Source of the DNA: Acetobacter farinalis
GTDB lineage: Bacteria > Pseudomonadota > Alphaproteobacteria > Acetobacterales > Acetobacteraceae
Length of the DNA: 64,000 nucleotides
Reading direction: 5' to 3'
Assembly: GCF_026240015.1 (NCBI RefSeq)
Contig: NZ_JAPIUX010000003.1
Coordinates: forward strand, 186,001 to 250,000
Part shown: piece by piece, positions 8,318-17,348 of the stretch
How the letters are laid out: each line of letters starts with the position of its first letter
Position numbering within the stretch: position 1 is the first letter of the stretch
Notes under the pieces: model-generated
The model's database searches: none
What the model saw: only the letters and a program-made list of their open reading frames with translations
What the model was told of the DNA's origin: nothing
Made by a program: the position numbers and the translations under genes

Positions 8318-9958
8318 ATGGCTGCCAAAGACGTAAAGTTTGGTGGTGACGCACGCCAGCGTATGCTGCGTGGTGTCGACATCCTCGCTGATGCCGTAAA
8401 AGTCACGCTCGGCCCGAAAGGCCGCAACGTTGTGCTCGAAAAGAGCTTCGGCGCACCGCGCATCACGAAAGACGGTGTGTCCGTTGCCAAAGAAATCGAA
8501 CTGGCTGACAAGTTCGAGAACATGGGCGCACAGATGCTGCGCGAAGTGGCGTCCAAAACCAACGATATCGCTGGTGACGGCACGACCACGGCAACCGTTC
8601 TGGCTCAGGCTATCGTTCGCGAAGGCCACAAGGCTGTTGCTGCCGGCATGAACCCGATGGACCTCAAGCGCGGGATCGACAAAGCTGTCGCCGCTGTTGT
8701 TGAGGAACTGAAGAAGAACTCCAAAAAGATCACCACCCCGGCGGAAACCGCCCAGGTCGGCACCATTTCCGCCAACGGTGAAGCCGAAATCGGCCAGATG
8801 ATCTCCGAAGCCATGCAGAAAGTGGGTTCCGAGGGCGTCATCACGGTTGAAGAAGCCAAGCACTTCCAGACGGAACTGGACGTGGTTGAAGGCATGCAGT
8901 TCGACCGCGGCTACATCTCCCCCTACTTCGTGACCAACACGGAGAAGATGACGGCTGATCTGGAAAACCCCTACATCCTGATCCATGAAAAGAAGCTGTC
9001 TTCTCTTCAGCCGATCCTGCCGCTGCTTGAAGCTGTTGTGCAGTCCGGCCGTCCGCTGCTGATCATTGCAGAAGACGTTGATGGTGAAGCTCTGGCAACC
9101 TTGGTTGTCAACAAGCTGCGCGGTGGCCTGAAAATTGCCGCTGTCAAGGCTCCGGGCTTTGGTGACCGTCGTAAAGCCATGCTGGAAGATATCGCCATCC
9201 TCACCGGTGGTCAGGTTATCAGCGAAGATCTCGGCATCAAGCTGGAAACCGTCACGCTGCCCATGCTCGGCACGGCCAAGAAGGTCCGTATCGACAAAGA
9301 AACCACGACCATTGTTGATGGCGCTGGCAAGCCCGACGAAATCAAGGGTCGTTGCAAGCAGATCCGTGCGCAGATCGAGGAAACCACCTCTGACTACGAC
9401 CGTGAAAAGCTGCAGGAACGTCTGGCCAAACTGGCCGGTGGCGTTGCCGTGATCCGCGTTGGCGGCTCCACGGAAGTTGAAGTCAAGGAACGCAAAGACC
9501 GCGTTGATGACGCCCTGCACGCAACCCGCGCCGCAGTGGAAGAAGGCATTGTTCCGGGTGGTGGCACGGCTCTGGCCCGCGCTTCCGCAAACCTGACACA
9601 CCTGCACTACCATAACGACGATCAGCGCGTTGGTGGCGACATCATCCGCAAGGCTCTGCAGGCTCCCCTGCGCCAGATCGCTCACAATGCTGGTGAAGAC
9701 GGCGCCGTGATCGCCAACAAGGTGCTCGAATCCAAAGACTACGCTTTTGGCTTCGACGCACAGGCTGGCGAATACAAGAACCTGGTTGATGCCGGTATCA
9801 TCGACCCGACCAAGGTTGTCCGCACGGCTCTTCAGGACGCAGCCTCTGTTGCTGGCCTGCTGATCACGACGGAAGCCATGGTTGCTGAACGCCCTGAGAA
9901 GAAATCCGCTCCTGCTGGCGGCCCTGACATGGGCGGCATGGGTGGCATGGACTTCTAA
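8318..9958 (+). CDS. groEL: Chaperonin GroEL
   Basis: The 546-residue Hsp60 subunit, ATP-driven folding chamber with GroES. The sequence is typical throughout: KDVKFGGDARQRMLRG at the N terminus, the nucleotide-site stretch GDGTTTATVLAQ, GIVPGGGTAL, and the flexible Gly-Met tail GGPDMGGMGGMDF. A ribosome-binding site (CAGGAG) precedes the ATG. It forms an operon with groES and ends before a perfect inverted-repeat terminator. Confidence 0.99.
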   Translation: MAAKDVKFGGDARQRMLRGVDILADAVKVTLGPKGRNVVLEKSFGAPRITKDGVSVAKEIELADKFENMGAQMLREVASKTNDIAGDGTTTATVLAQAIVREGHKAVAAGMNPMDLKRGIDKAVAAVVEELKKNSKKITTPAETAQVGTISANGEAEIGQMISEAMQKVGSEGVITVEEAKHFQTELDVVEGMQFDRGYISPYFVTNTEKMTADLENPYILIHEKKLSSLQPILPLLEAVVQSGRPLLIIAEDVDGEALATLVVNKLRGGLKIAAVKAPGFGDRRKAMLEDIAILTGGQVISEDLGIKLETVTLPMLGTAKKVRIDKETTTIVDGAGKPDEIKGRCKQIRAQIEETTSDYDREKLQERLAKLAGGVAVIRVGGSTEVEVKERKDRVDDALHATRAAVEEGIVPGGGTALARASANLTHLHYHNDDQRVGGDIIRKALQAPLRQIAHNAGEDGAVIANKVLESKDYAFGFDAQAGEYKNLVDAGIIDPTKVVRTALQDAASVAGLLITTEAMVAERPEKKSAPAGGPDMGGMGGMDF

Positions 9959-10019
9959 GGTCCGGTCACATCCGCACTGCATGGATTGGCTTTGTCAGCC
10001 CATGCAGTGGCAGATTTGT

Positions 10020-10061
10020 AAAAGAGGCGAATGTAACCTTGGTTACATTCGCCTCTTTTTT
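10020..10061 (+). terminator. Rho-independent terminator after groEL
   Basis: A perfect 19-base inverted repeat: the left arm 10020-10038 pairs with the right arm 10041-10059, with a two-base TT centre, and the right arm ends in a T-run. The stem is long for a simple terminator. After it, 10062-10243 is AT-rich and holds no recognisable gene. Confidence 0.9.
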
Positions 10062-10243
10062 ATGATATTTTTACAGAATGGCTTGCCGTGCAAAACATTC
10101 TTGGTTTGCACACATGGCAAACCCAGCTGCAATAGTTATATTCTCCTAGGTTATGAGACCTGGATCGGTCTCATTCATGCTGCACATATTGTCTTGCTGG
10201 CGCTCTGCTGCCGTTCAGATGGGTCATTATCTAAGTAGGTTGA

Positions 10244-12424
10244 GTGAAAATGATTGAAACAAAAGAGTTCCAGGGGCCACCCAAAAACATATCCCCACCC
10301 CTTACTGAAGAGGTATGGTCATTTGGCCCCGTTAATGGCTCTTTCCTAACGGAATCATTCATTCTTGCCCCTAACGGAAAAATCGAGGGATACTCCCATC
10401 CCAACGAACGATCATGGCGTATAGAAAATTATCGCCTTCTTATTTTGTCAGAAGATGGCAATCTCATGTGGCGCTCCGTTGAAGCCTTCAAGGATGTCAA
10501 AGGGCTTATCAACATTATTCTGGAACACCCTTTTTCAACCAACACACGATTTGTTCTGAAGCAAAACCCCTCTCAGAAAACACCCGTACATTCCGTCCAA
10601 CCAGCAGCACCGACACCCACTCCTCCCGCACCCGCAGGACTGCCAGACGCAGAATACCTGTTCCCGTCCGACCTCGAAGTCACCCCAGTAAAAATCGGGA
10701 AAATACTGCTGGTTGGGTCCAGCCTGACAGCCCTCTACCATGAGCAGCTCCGGGCCCGGCATCCCGAGACAAAATTTGACTATATTCCTTATGATTTTGT
10801 CAGCACTCTCCCTGAATCCCCCCCTTCCCCGGTTTCAGAATACAATTTTCAGTATTTGCAAATCCCCCTTCGTTCTGTACTGAGCGACCGGGTTATCTGG
10901 GGTTTCCGTTTTAATGAGGAAGGCTTCAGCAAAACTATTCTGCAGGATGCATACAGCATAATTGATGCGATGCTTTCCACTGCAATGATCTATAATGAGC
11001 GGCACGGCTTGTTAACATTTGTGTCCAATTTCATTGTGCCACAAATGAACGCCGCGCCCAGCATGTATGAACGCGGCAGCAACACAGATCTGACAACTCT
11101 CGTCCAGAGACTGAATGACTGTCTCGGCGAACGCGTTGCGACCTATAAAAATGCCTATCTTCTGAATGTTGACTCAGTCGCAGCGACAATCGGAAAACGT
11201 TATATTCTTGACGATCTGATTTATTTCTATTCTCACGGGGCTGTTTCCTATCAGGACTGGGATGACTTTGGTTCAATAGCCCGGAATGAACCAATTCCCT
11301 CTCTGGAAACCGTCTATCCGATCAAAAAAGATGTCTTCCTTGACGCCATTTTCCGACAGATGGTGACAGCTTACCGGACAACCAAGCAGATCGATCAAGT
11401 CAAGGCCGTTGTATTCGACCTTGATAACACGCTCTGGCGCGGCCAGATTGCTGAGCATTACCGCCCGGAAACTCAGCCCTGGCCTCGAACTGATGGGTGG
11501 CCTCTTGGAATTTGGGAAACCATTCACTACCTACGCGCCCGAGGTATCCTTGTCGCGATCTGCTCCAAGAATGATTACGACTATGTCAAAACCAGATGGG
11601 ATGACGTTATCGATCCGAAATTCCTGTCTTTAGAAGACTTCTCCTCGGTCAAGATCAACTCAATTCCCAAAGCGCAGAATATTGTCGAAATCTGCAAGGA
11701 ATTTAATATCAAACCGGAAAGCGTTGTGTTCGTTGACGATAACCCGGTCGAGCGGGCAGCTGTTGCCTCTACATTGCCGGATATCCGGGTTATTGGTGGC
11801 AATCCTTACCTGACCCGCCGCATCCTCCTGTGGTCTGCAGAAACACAGATTGCACGCATGACGGAAAAGTCCGGCAAACGTGAAGAAACCCACTCAACCA
11901 TGGACAGGTCAGAATCTCTTGATCCTCTAAATTGTGACATCTCTTTTATCTGCATTAAAAGCACAAACCAGCGGGAATTTGCTCGCGTTCTGGAACTAAC
12001 CAACGAAGCCAAGCAGTTCAACACAAATGGTCAACACAGAAATTTTGAAAATGTTACAGAATTTCTTAAAAACACAGGGAAAATTCTCGCTTTTAGCCTC
12101 AAAGGAAAGTCCGCGGAATACAGCCTTGTTGGTGCACTTTACCTGAAAGACTCGGAAATTATACAATATGTTATGACTGACATCACCTTTGGAACAAAGA
12201 TCGAGGAGACTGCCATAGCAGAGGCTGTCAAACTACTACGCAGTGCCCATACGAGCGACACTGACATCACAGCAAGTATTAAAGAAACGCCCGATAATAC
12301 CCCCTGTCGGGAGGTTTATTTGCGGGCAGGATTCCGTGAAACTGCTTCCAAAAATGGTGCGAGGCAATTTGTCTTGACTGGCACAGAAGCCCCTAAGCTA
12401 CCGCCTCATATCGAAAAAAACTGA
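10244..12424 (+). CDS. FkbH-like HAD-IIIC protein with N-terminal accessory domain
   Basis: About 726 residues in at least four parts. Residues 15-110 form a compact region (with GYSHPNERSW) that I do not recognise by name. A Pro-rich linker (about 120-140) follows. Residues 150-380 look like the SGNH-hydrolase-type domain that precedes HAD in many FkbH proteins (KILLVGSSLTALYHEQ). The HAD domain begins with VVFDLDNTLW near 389 and has FVDDNPVERAAV near 495. A GNAT-like C-terminal region covers about 560-715. FkbH-type proteins prepare or transfer short acyl or glyceryl units in polyketide or polysaccharide pathways; the substrate here is unknown. The start is GTG 10244 or ATG 10250; AGGT at 10237 suits the latter. 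The gene is much more AT-rich than its neighbours and stands alone, suggesting horizontal transfer. Confidence 0.75.
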   Translation: MKMIETKEFQGPPKNISPPLTEEVWSFGPVNGSFLTESFILAPNGKIEGYSHPNERSWRIENYRLLILSEDGNLMWRSVEAFKDVKGLINIILEHPFSTNTRFVLKQNPSQKTPVHSVQPAAPTPTPPAPAGLPDAEYLFPSDLEVTPVKIGKILLVGSSLTALYHEQLRARHPETKFDYIPYDFVSTLPESPPSPVSEYNFQYLQIPLRSVLSDRVIWGFRFNEEGFSKTILQDAYSIIDAMLSTAMIYNERHGLLTFVSNFIVPQMNAAPSMYERGSNTDLTTLVQRLNDCLGERVATYKNAYLLNVDSVAATIGKRYILDDLIYFYSHGAVSYQDWDDFGSIARNEPIPSLETVYPIKKDVFLDAIFRQMVTAYRTTKQIDQVKAVVFDLDNTLWRGQIAEHYRPETQPWPRTDGWPLGIWETIHYLRARGILVAICSKNDYDYVKTRWDDVIDPKFLSLEDFSSVKINSIPKAQNIVEICKEFNIKPESVVFVDDNPVERAAVASTLPDIRVIGGNPYLTRRILLWSAETQIARMTEKSGKREETHSTMDRSESLDPLNCDISFICIKSTNQREFARVLELTNEAKQFNTNGQHRNFENVTEFLKNTGKILAFSLKGKSAEYSLVGALYLKDSEIIQYVMTDITFGTKIEETAIAEAVKLLRSAHTSDTDITASIKETPDNTPCREVYLRAGFRETASKNGARQFVLTGTEAPKLPPHIEKN

Positions 12425-12432
12425 TATTCTTT

Positions 12433-12463
12433 CCCCACATCATTAAAAGATGCGGGGATTTTT
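12433..12463. terminator. Terminator between convergent FkbH-like gene and cysE
   Basis: CCCCACATC at 12433-12441 pairs with GATGCGGGG at 12449-12457 with one mismatch and is followed by ATTTTTAT. The position between convergent stops suggests it serves the rightward gene. Confidence 0.7.
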
Positions 12464-12464
12464 A

Positions 12465-13316
12465 TCAGATAATATAGTCAATAGGTGGAAGCATCTGATC
12501 CATGCTGAGCGCTGGCATTCCAGAATGCCTTGTTCCTACCTTACGCGCAGGATTACCGACCACCGTGGTAAACGGTGGAACGGACTCAAGGACAATCGAG
12601 CCCGCTCCTATTTTAGCACCTTCGCCAATTTCGATATTACCCAGCACTTTCGCACCTGCTCCAATCAACACCCCACGCCTTACCTTCGGGTGACGATCAC
12701 CGGAGTGCTTACCTGTCCCCCCCAGCGTAACTTCCTGAAGAATAGATACATCGTCTTCAATAATGGATGTCTCACCCACTACAATACCGGTTCCATGATC
12801 AAACAGTATACGGCGCCCAAGGCGTGCAGCAGGGTGAATATCAACCCCGAAAAGCTCGGAACCGCGGCTTTGCAAGTGCAATGACAGATGCCGCCGCCCT
12901 GAACGCCAGAGCCAATGTGCAACCCGATAACTCTGAACCGCGTGAAAGCCCTTAAAAAACAAAAATGGCGTTACATAATCCGGACACGCTGGATCACGCT
13001 CACGAATTGCCACCATATCCGCAGCAGCAGCGCAAACAATTTCCGGCTGTGCGTCAAAACTTTCTTTCACCAGCTCTACCAGAGCATCCGCCGCAACAGA
13101 TCGATCTCCCAACTTGCGCCCCAGCAATGCAGCCAGAGCTGAAGCAAAATCCGTGTGGCTACGTATTCCGGTCGTCAGTAAACCCCGCACCAGCGGATCA
13201 TGACATACACAAGCCTGCTCAATCATCTGCTGCCAAAGCAACTCCAGCTTTGGCGAACACAAACTTTCTTCGTCAAAATGGCTGGATAAGACAGAAGGTA
13301 AGTGCGGCCTGCTCAT
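12465..13316 (-). CDS. cysE: Serine O-acetyltransferase
   Basis: Acetylates L-serine with acetyl-CoA to O-acetylserine, the committed step of cysteine synthesis. The 283 residues comprise the helical SAT N-terminal domain (to about 150) and a left-handed beta-helix. Typical motifs are DIHPAARLGRRILFDHGTG, with the catalytic His, VVGETSIIEDDVSILQEVTL, and the final VVGNPARKVG. The C-terminal tail ends MDQMLPPIDYII; a terminal Ile is what cysteine synthase docks onto in the bienzyme complex. It lies 53 bases downstream of the ubiquinone hydroxylase gene on the same strand. Confidence 0.94.
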   Translation of the reverse strand: MSRPHLPSVLSSHFDEESLCSPKLELLWQQMIEQACVCHDPLVRGLLTTGIRSHTDFASALAALLGRKLGDRSVAADALVELVKESFDAQPEIVCAAAADMVAIRERDPACPDYVTPFLFFKGFHAVQSYRVAHWLWRSGRRHLSLHLQSRGSELFGVDIHPAARLGRRILFDHGTGIVVGETSIIEDDVSILQEVTLGGTGKHSGDRHPKVRRGVLIGAGAKVLGNIEIGEGAKIGAGSIVLESVPPFTTVVGNPARKVGTRHSGMPALSMDQMLPPIDYII

Positions 13317-13369
13317 GCGCCGGTCCTTTCTTTCAGAAGGTAGCAGATTTATGAAACTACTTGCCCGCG

Positions 13370-14623
13370 TTAAAGCCCCATTGCATGCTTTACGAATGCC
13401 TTTCTCAAGGCAGGCAGACGATGAACCCCAGCTATACCGATATCACGAGCCAACCTGACAACAGGATTATTATTGCTGAAAAGCCTATCTAATGCATCTG
13501 TTGCTGCAAGCATCAGCATATTGGCAGGACGACAACGCGCCTGATACCGAGCCAACAAGACCGGCGCTCCCAGATCTTCTCCTTTGGCGTGCGCGGTTAC
13601 CAGAATATCACTTAAAGCAATAATATCCCGAAAGCCTAAATTAAGTCCTTGCCCCGCAATCGGATGAATACCGTGCGCGGCATCTCCTACCAGCAACAAC
13701 CTTGTATCTGTGTAACGCTGAGCATATTGTGCAGACAGCGGATAAACCCAACGGCGACCGATTGGACTCACCTTTCCAAGGCGATTGCTCCCCATACGCC
13801 GTTCAATTTCTTTCGCGAAAACATCATCAGGCAAATCCGCAAAACGTTGTGCAAGAGCATCCTTATCGCTCCAAACAATAGCAGACAGATAAGGATGCTC
13901 TTCAGTGCCAGCCATAGGGAGCTGCGCAAACGGGCCTGCTGGTAAAAAATGTTCCAGTGCCCCATTATCATGCGGAAATTCATGCGCTATCGCGCACACA
14001 ATGGCTGTTTGCCCGTAAGAAAGCTTTGTCAACGGAATGCCCGCTTCAGAACGAAGGCGACTTTTGCGTCCGTCTGCCGCAACCACCAACGATGCCTTGA
14101 AAGATTGACCGTCATCGAGATGAATGTCAGCACCTTCCGGTCTTCTGATCACTCTGGCTTCTGCAGGAGCCAACACTGTAATACCCGGCACAATGTGAAG
14201 CGTAGCATTCAATGCGACACGTAAAGCACGTGCTTCTACCATCCACCCAAACGGCTGGCGCGCATCTTCCCGTGTAAACTCCAGAAAGAGTGAGGATGCA
14301 GGCTCCCCAGGCCGACCGTCAGTCACAAGAATATCTTCAATTGGGCAGGATGATAACGGCAACGCCTGCCAGATTCCCGCTTCTTCAAGCAGTTTTTTAG
14401 GGCCTGCTGCGATTGCATAAGCACGACCATCAAAATCAGGATGTTCCATAGGCGACAAATCAGCGCGATCGACAATCGCAACACTTATACCATCCACAGC
14501 AAGACGACACGCCAGAGACGCCCCAACAGGCCCAGCACCGATAATGCAAACATCAACATCCCGCACTGAGGGGCGTGATGGAGTGACAGCATTCTGAATA
14601 GCAGACGCAGAAGTGGCAGCCAT
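13370..14623 (-). CDS. FAD-dependent ubiquinone-ring hydroxylase (UbiH/Coq6 family)
   Basis: Flavoprotein monooxygenase of the UbiH/UbiF/UbiL group that adds oxygen to the aromatic ring during aerobic ubiquinone synthesis at the inner membrane. The 417 residues include the FAD-binding GAGPVGASLACRL near 31-43, the middle DG motif (VVAADGRKSRLR) and the late FAD motif GDAAHGIHPIAGQGLNLGF. Which ring carbon it attacks cannot be told from sequence; alphaproteobacterial UbiL acts on more than one. It starts at 14623, divergent from the P-II gene with about 200 bases between, and is followed by cysE. Confidence 0.88.
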   Translation of the reverse strand: MAATSASAIQNAVTPSRPSVRDVDVCIIGAGPVGASLACRLAVDGISVAIVDRADLSPMEHPDFDGRAYAIAAGPKKLLEEAGIWQALPLSSCPIEDILVTDGRPGEPASSLFLEFTREDARQPFGWMVEARALRVALNATLHIVPGITVLAPAEARVIRRPEGADIHLDDGQSFKASLVVAADGRKSRLRSEAGIPLTKLSYGQTAIVCAIAHEFPHDNGALEHFLPAGPFAQLPMAGTEEHPYLSAIVWSDKDALAQRFADLPDDVFAKEIERRMGSNRLGKVSPIGRRWVYPLSAQYAQRYTDTRLLLVGDAAHGIHPIAGQGLNLGFRDIIALSDILVTAHAKGEDLGAPVLLARYQARCRPANMLMLAATDALDRLFSNNNPVVRLARDIGIAGVHRLPALRKAFVKHAMGL

Positions 14624-14830
14624 AGGCGTTATTCCTCATACACAATGCCCGATAACAACGACCACAAAACTGGCCTCGAGCAGGAAAATCCCCTTCTTTT
14701 AGCCCACCTCAGCAGAAAGGCCAGACTGGAAGGCTCGTCAACGACGCAAATATCTGGCATTGTTTTCCGGAACAAAACTTACATATGCGGGCTGCTGACA
14801 GCCGGCAAAAGCGACAAGGATCTGGGTCTT

Positions 14831-15169
14831 ATGAAGCTGGTGACCGCGATTATAAAGCCTTTCAAGCTTGATGATGTCCGTGAAGCCCTTGCGCCACTAG
14901 GAATTCAAGGCCTGACAGTCTCTGAGGTAAAAGGCTTTGGTCGCCAGAAAGGTCAGACAGAAATTTATCGAGGGGCAGAATATCGCGTCAGTTTTCTTCC
15001 TAAAATCAAGGTTGAAATCGCAGTTTCCGATGCCTTGGTTGATCGCGCCATTGAAGCCATTCTAGACTCGGCTCACACAGGAAAAATTGGTGATGGCAAA
15101 CTTTTTGTAAGTGAGTTGAATCAGGTCATCCGGATCAGGACGCGTGAGACTGGAGAGGACGCTTTGTAA
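14831..15169 (+). CDS. glnK: P-II nitrogen regulatory protein (GlnK/GlnB type)
   Basis: A 112-residue P-II signal protein that senses 2-oxoglutarate and ATP/ADP. It begins MKLVTAIIKPFKLDDVREAL, and the T-loop contains the uridylylation site Tyr51 in GAEYRV. The later IGDGKLFV belongs to the nucleotide site. An in-frame extension to 14645 has no P-II character, so the start is the ATG at 14831 with AAGGA shortly before it. GlnK genes normally lie directly before amtB, whose product they block. Here the next gene is a glycosyltransferase and amtB is 8.5 kb downstream past an IS cluster. GlnB and GlnK cannot be separated by sequence alone; the split partner makes GlnK likely. Confidence 0.9.
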   Translation: MKLVTAIIKPFKLDDVREALAPLGIQGLTVSEVKGFGRQKGQTEIYRGAEYRVSFLPKIKVEIAVSDALVDRAIEAILDSAHTGKIGDGKLFVSELNQVIRIRTRETGEDAL

Positions 15170-15236
15170 GAATTAAATTACATTGTATAAATTAAACAAT
15201 CGGTAAGCTTATTATTCCTCGTCAGGAGATGTTTTA

Positions 15237-16559
15237 ATGAAAAAGTATCTATGCTCTGTTGTTGTTTGCGCACGATGGGAGTCACCCTATATTACAGAAT
15301 GGCTTACGTATTATAAATCCATTGGTTACGATCACGTCTACTTATACTGCAATGACGACAACCCAGAAGAACTTTACAAGACAATACTTCCATTTGTTGT
15401 TGGAAAAGATCCGTTTGTTACATTTGTTGACTTTACCTTCAAAGGACTGCAGCATCAAATGTATTTACATTTTCTAACAAATTATCATCAAGAAACTGAG
15501 TGGGTGAGCTTCTTTGATGTTGATGAATTTTTAAATATCCCTGCGTTTTCAGATATTTCTGCGCTTATCAATCATTATCCAGGTGTTGATTGCATCGTTT
15601 TCTACTGGTTAGTTTTTGGGCACAACGGCTTTGAAAAGAACCCTTCTGGATCAGTTCTGGAAAACTACAATCGTCGCGGTATAGGCGTAAACGAGTATAC
15701 AAAGTATATTTGCAAAACAGAATCTCTGATGGATGATAAAATTTTCTCTCCCGCAGGATTTGGTTTCTGGCATAATCCCGTATGGCACAGTTATAAAAGC
15801 ATAAATGCTGTTGACGTCCTCGGTCGCCACGAATTCTCTCCCCACACCCTTTCACAAGAACAAGTAAAAAAGATAGAGCATACTGCAAATGTTCACCACT
15901 ACATGATAAAATCATATGAATACCTCAAACACCGCGTAGAACGTGGAACTGCGGGCTCTTTTTCCGGTCAGGTTATCTGGGATACCAGCGAGGAAAGCCA
16001 ACGCGCTGCATTAGAACAGTCTTTGCGCGAATTTAATGCCTACCAAGACGACAGTCTTACTAACTATTGGAAAAACTTGATACACAAAGCATATGCTACG
16101 CGCGTAGCATCTCCTGCCGCAGGAACTTTAATATCCAGCAACAAACTTTGCTCTCAGAGCAGCTTAAGTGAATGGTCTATTGGAAATGATATTCATTCTG
16201 ATGCTAAAAATGCTGTCAATGGCATTATAAACGGCCTTGCAAAATTTCATACCTCATTGGAAGACAATCCATGGTGGGAAATAGATCTAGAAAAAATTTC
16301 AACTATCACAGACATTGTAATTTACAATGTTTCTGATCACCTATCCAGTAGATGTAAAAATATCAAAATTGAGTTCTCCACAGATGGATATATATACAAA
16401 ACTTTATTCGAGAAAAAGGACTCTATAGCTCTTGGGAATATTTTAGGAAAACCCTTCCATATTCATACAGAAGACCTAAAAGCTAGATTTGTCAGAATTG
16501 TCCTGCTTGATCGAAATTTTTTACACTTAGACCAAGTATTAATATATGGCGAACTCTAG
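15237..16559 (+). CDS. Glycosyltransferase (GT92/GT2-like) fused to discoidin-type domain
   Basis: A 440-residue protein with two parts. Residues 1-290 resemble GT92 / Glyco_tranf_2_4 enzymes: an N-terminal VVVCARWESPYITEWLTYY and a DxD motif in FFDVDEFLNIP (about 94-104). Residues 305-440 look like an F5/8 type C (discoidin, galactose-binding-like) domain: WWEIDLEKISTITDIVIYN, then KIEFSTDG, then ARFVRIVLL and a closing HLDQVLIYGEL. No signal peptide is seen, so it probably acts in the cytosol on a lipid-linked or protein-bound sugar. AGGAG before the ATG is a good ribosome-binding site. Base composition is strikingly AT-rich beside glnK and amtB, indicating acquisition from another source. 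The sugar and acceptor are unknown. Confidence 0.8.
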   Translation: MKKYLCSVVVCARWESPYITEWLTYYKSIGYDHVYLYCNDDNPEELYKTILPFVVGKDPFVTFVDFTFKGLQHQMYLHFLTNYHQETEWVSFFDVDEFLNIPAFSDISALINHYPGVDCIVFYWLVFGHNGFEKNPSGSVLENYNRRGIGVNEYTKYICKTESLMDDKIFSPAGFGFWHNPVWHSYKSINAVDVLGRHEFSPHTLSQEQVKKIEHTANVHHYMIKSYEYLKHRVERGTAGSFSGQVIWDTSEESQRAALEQSLREFNAYQDDSLTNYWKNLIHKAYATRVASPAAGTLISSNKLCSQSSLSEWSIGNDIHSDAKNAVNGIINGLAKFHTSLEDNPWWEIDLEKISTITDIVIYNVSDHLSSRCKNIKIEFSTDGYIYKTLFEKKDSIALGNILGKPFHIHTEDLKARFVRIVLLDRNFLHLDQVLIYGEL

Positions 16560-16621
16560 CTGTCAGGTTGCGAGACGTCATTGGCGGTAGCATGCGTCGT
16601 CTTTCATTTCCGGATCAGCCG

Positions 16622-16989
16622 TGACGTGCCCCCCGGAAATGTAACCATTTAAAAGTAGAGTCCGATCGAGAAGGATACGGACGGATGAAGCGCAGTCGTT
16701 TTACGGAAGAGCAGATCATAGGGGTGCTGAAGGAACAGGAGGCTGGGCTCAAGGTCTCTGATCTTTGCCGCAAACACGGGATCAGTGATGCGACGTTTTA
16801 CAAATGGAACACCCGCTATGGTGGCCTTGAGGTATCTGAGGCCAAACGGCTGAAGGCCTTGAAAGATGAAAACAGTCGTCTGAAGCGTCTCCTGGCGGAT
16901 GCGATGCTGGATAATGCGGCGTTGAAGGAAATTGTTGGAAAAAAGTGGTGACGCCTGTCGCAAAGCGGCAGGCGGTCCTACACCTGGAG
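16622..16989 (+). mobile_element. IS3-family (IS407-like) remnant, left end
   Basis: A TGACGTGCCCCCCGG terminal repeat begins at 16622, followed by a leader, intact orfA and only about 14 codons of orfB. At about 16987 the sequence changes abruptly to the end of an IS5-type element. The right end of this copy is missing here. Confidence 0.75.
16685..16951 (+). CDS. IS3-family transposase OrfA
   Basis: An 88-residue helix-turn-helix protein of IS3 elements of the IS407 group: MKRSRFTEEQIIGVLKEQEAG with VSDLCRKHGISDATFYKW, followed by a Leu-rich coiled coil. A slippery A6G run at 16939-16945 lies just before the stop, the usual site of -1 frameshifting into orfB. The matching orfB frame starts VTPVAKRQAVLHLE from 16948 but is cut off after 14 codons, so no active transposase can be made from this copy. 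Confidence 0.88.
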   Translation: MKRSRFTEEQIIGVLKEQEAGLKVSDLCRKHGISDATFYKWNTRYGGLEVSEAKRLKALKDENSRLKRLLADAMLDNAALKEIVGKKW

Positions 16990-17141
16990 GGTTCGAAAAA
17001 CCCACTGGTTTTGAGGGTTCCTCTGTGATTTCATTTCCCCTTAGTTGATTGGGGATGATGAAAGATGAAGCAGCCGGGTTTCTTTGATGTTGAAGAACGG
17101 CTTGCCCGCTTGAGCGGGCTTGGTGATCAGTTCGAAGCATT
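16987..17141 (+). pseudogene. IS5-family transposase remnant (5' end)
   Basis: From about 16987 there is an IS end-like repeat, then an ATG at 17065 opening MKQPGFFDVEERLARLSGLG, the N terminus of an IS5-group DDE transposase. Homology stops after about 26 codons, at about 17141, where another element begins. This is a different IS5 type from the complete copy at 19.8-21.1 kb. Confidence 0.7.
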
Positions 17142-17251
17142 TGCCCCTGCCCCGAACATGCCCTCAGATTTAAGTTAGGGTCTGTGGGTTGTTGTATGCC
17201 GTTTTGGCGTGTTGAGCGAAAGCCTCTGGCGTCATGCCATTGAGGCTGGTG
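17142..17251 (-). pseudogene. IS3-family OrfB C-terminal remnant
   Basis: On the minus strand 17251-17170 reads TSLNGMTPEAFAQHAKTAY and on to NNPQTLT and a stop, the C terminus of an IS3-group OrfB. An outer repeat, TGCCCCTGCCCCGAAC on the plus strand, follows at 17142. It is cut at 17251 by the left end of the IS66 element. Its orientation is opposite to the two other IS3 pieces, so it is a separate copy or an inverted part. Confidence 0.7.
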
Positions 17252-17348
17252 GTAACCGGCCGCTTGAGGCCGCCTTATGATTGAAGATTGTGACTGGTAA
17301 CTTACCGTCGTTAACGACGTCGTTATTGACGTCATTTGAGAGGTAAGA

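Noticed and set aside
7982..9982. 666-residue open frame opposite groES and groEL
   Set aside because: Antisense frames opposite chaperonin genes are a known artefact of codon bias; no ribosome-binding site and no independent homology visible.
14645..14830. N-terminal extension of the P-II protein
   Set aside because: Open frame without homology; P-II proteins start at MKLVTAIIKPF and a ribosome-binding site precedes 14831.
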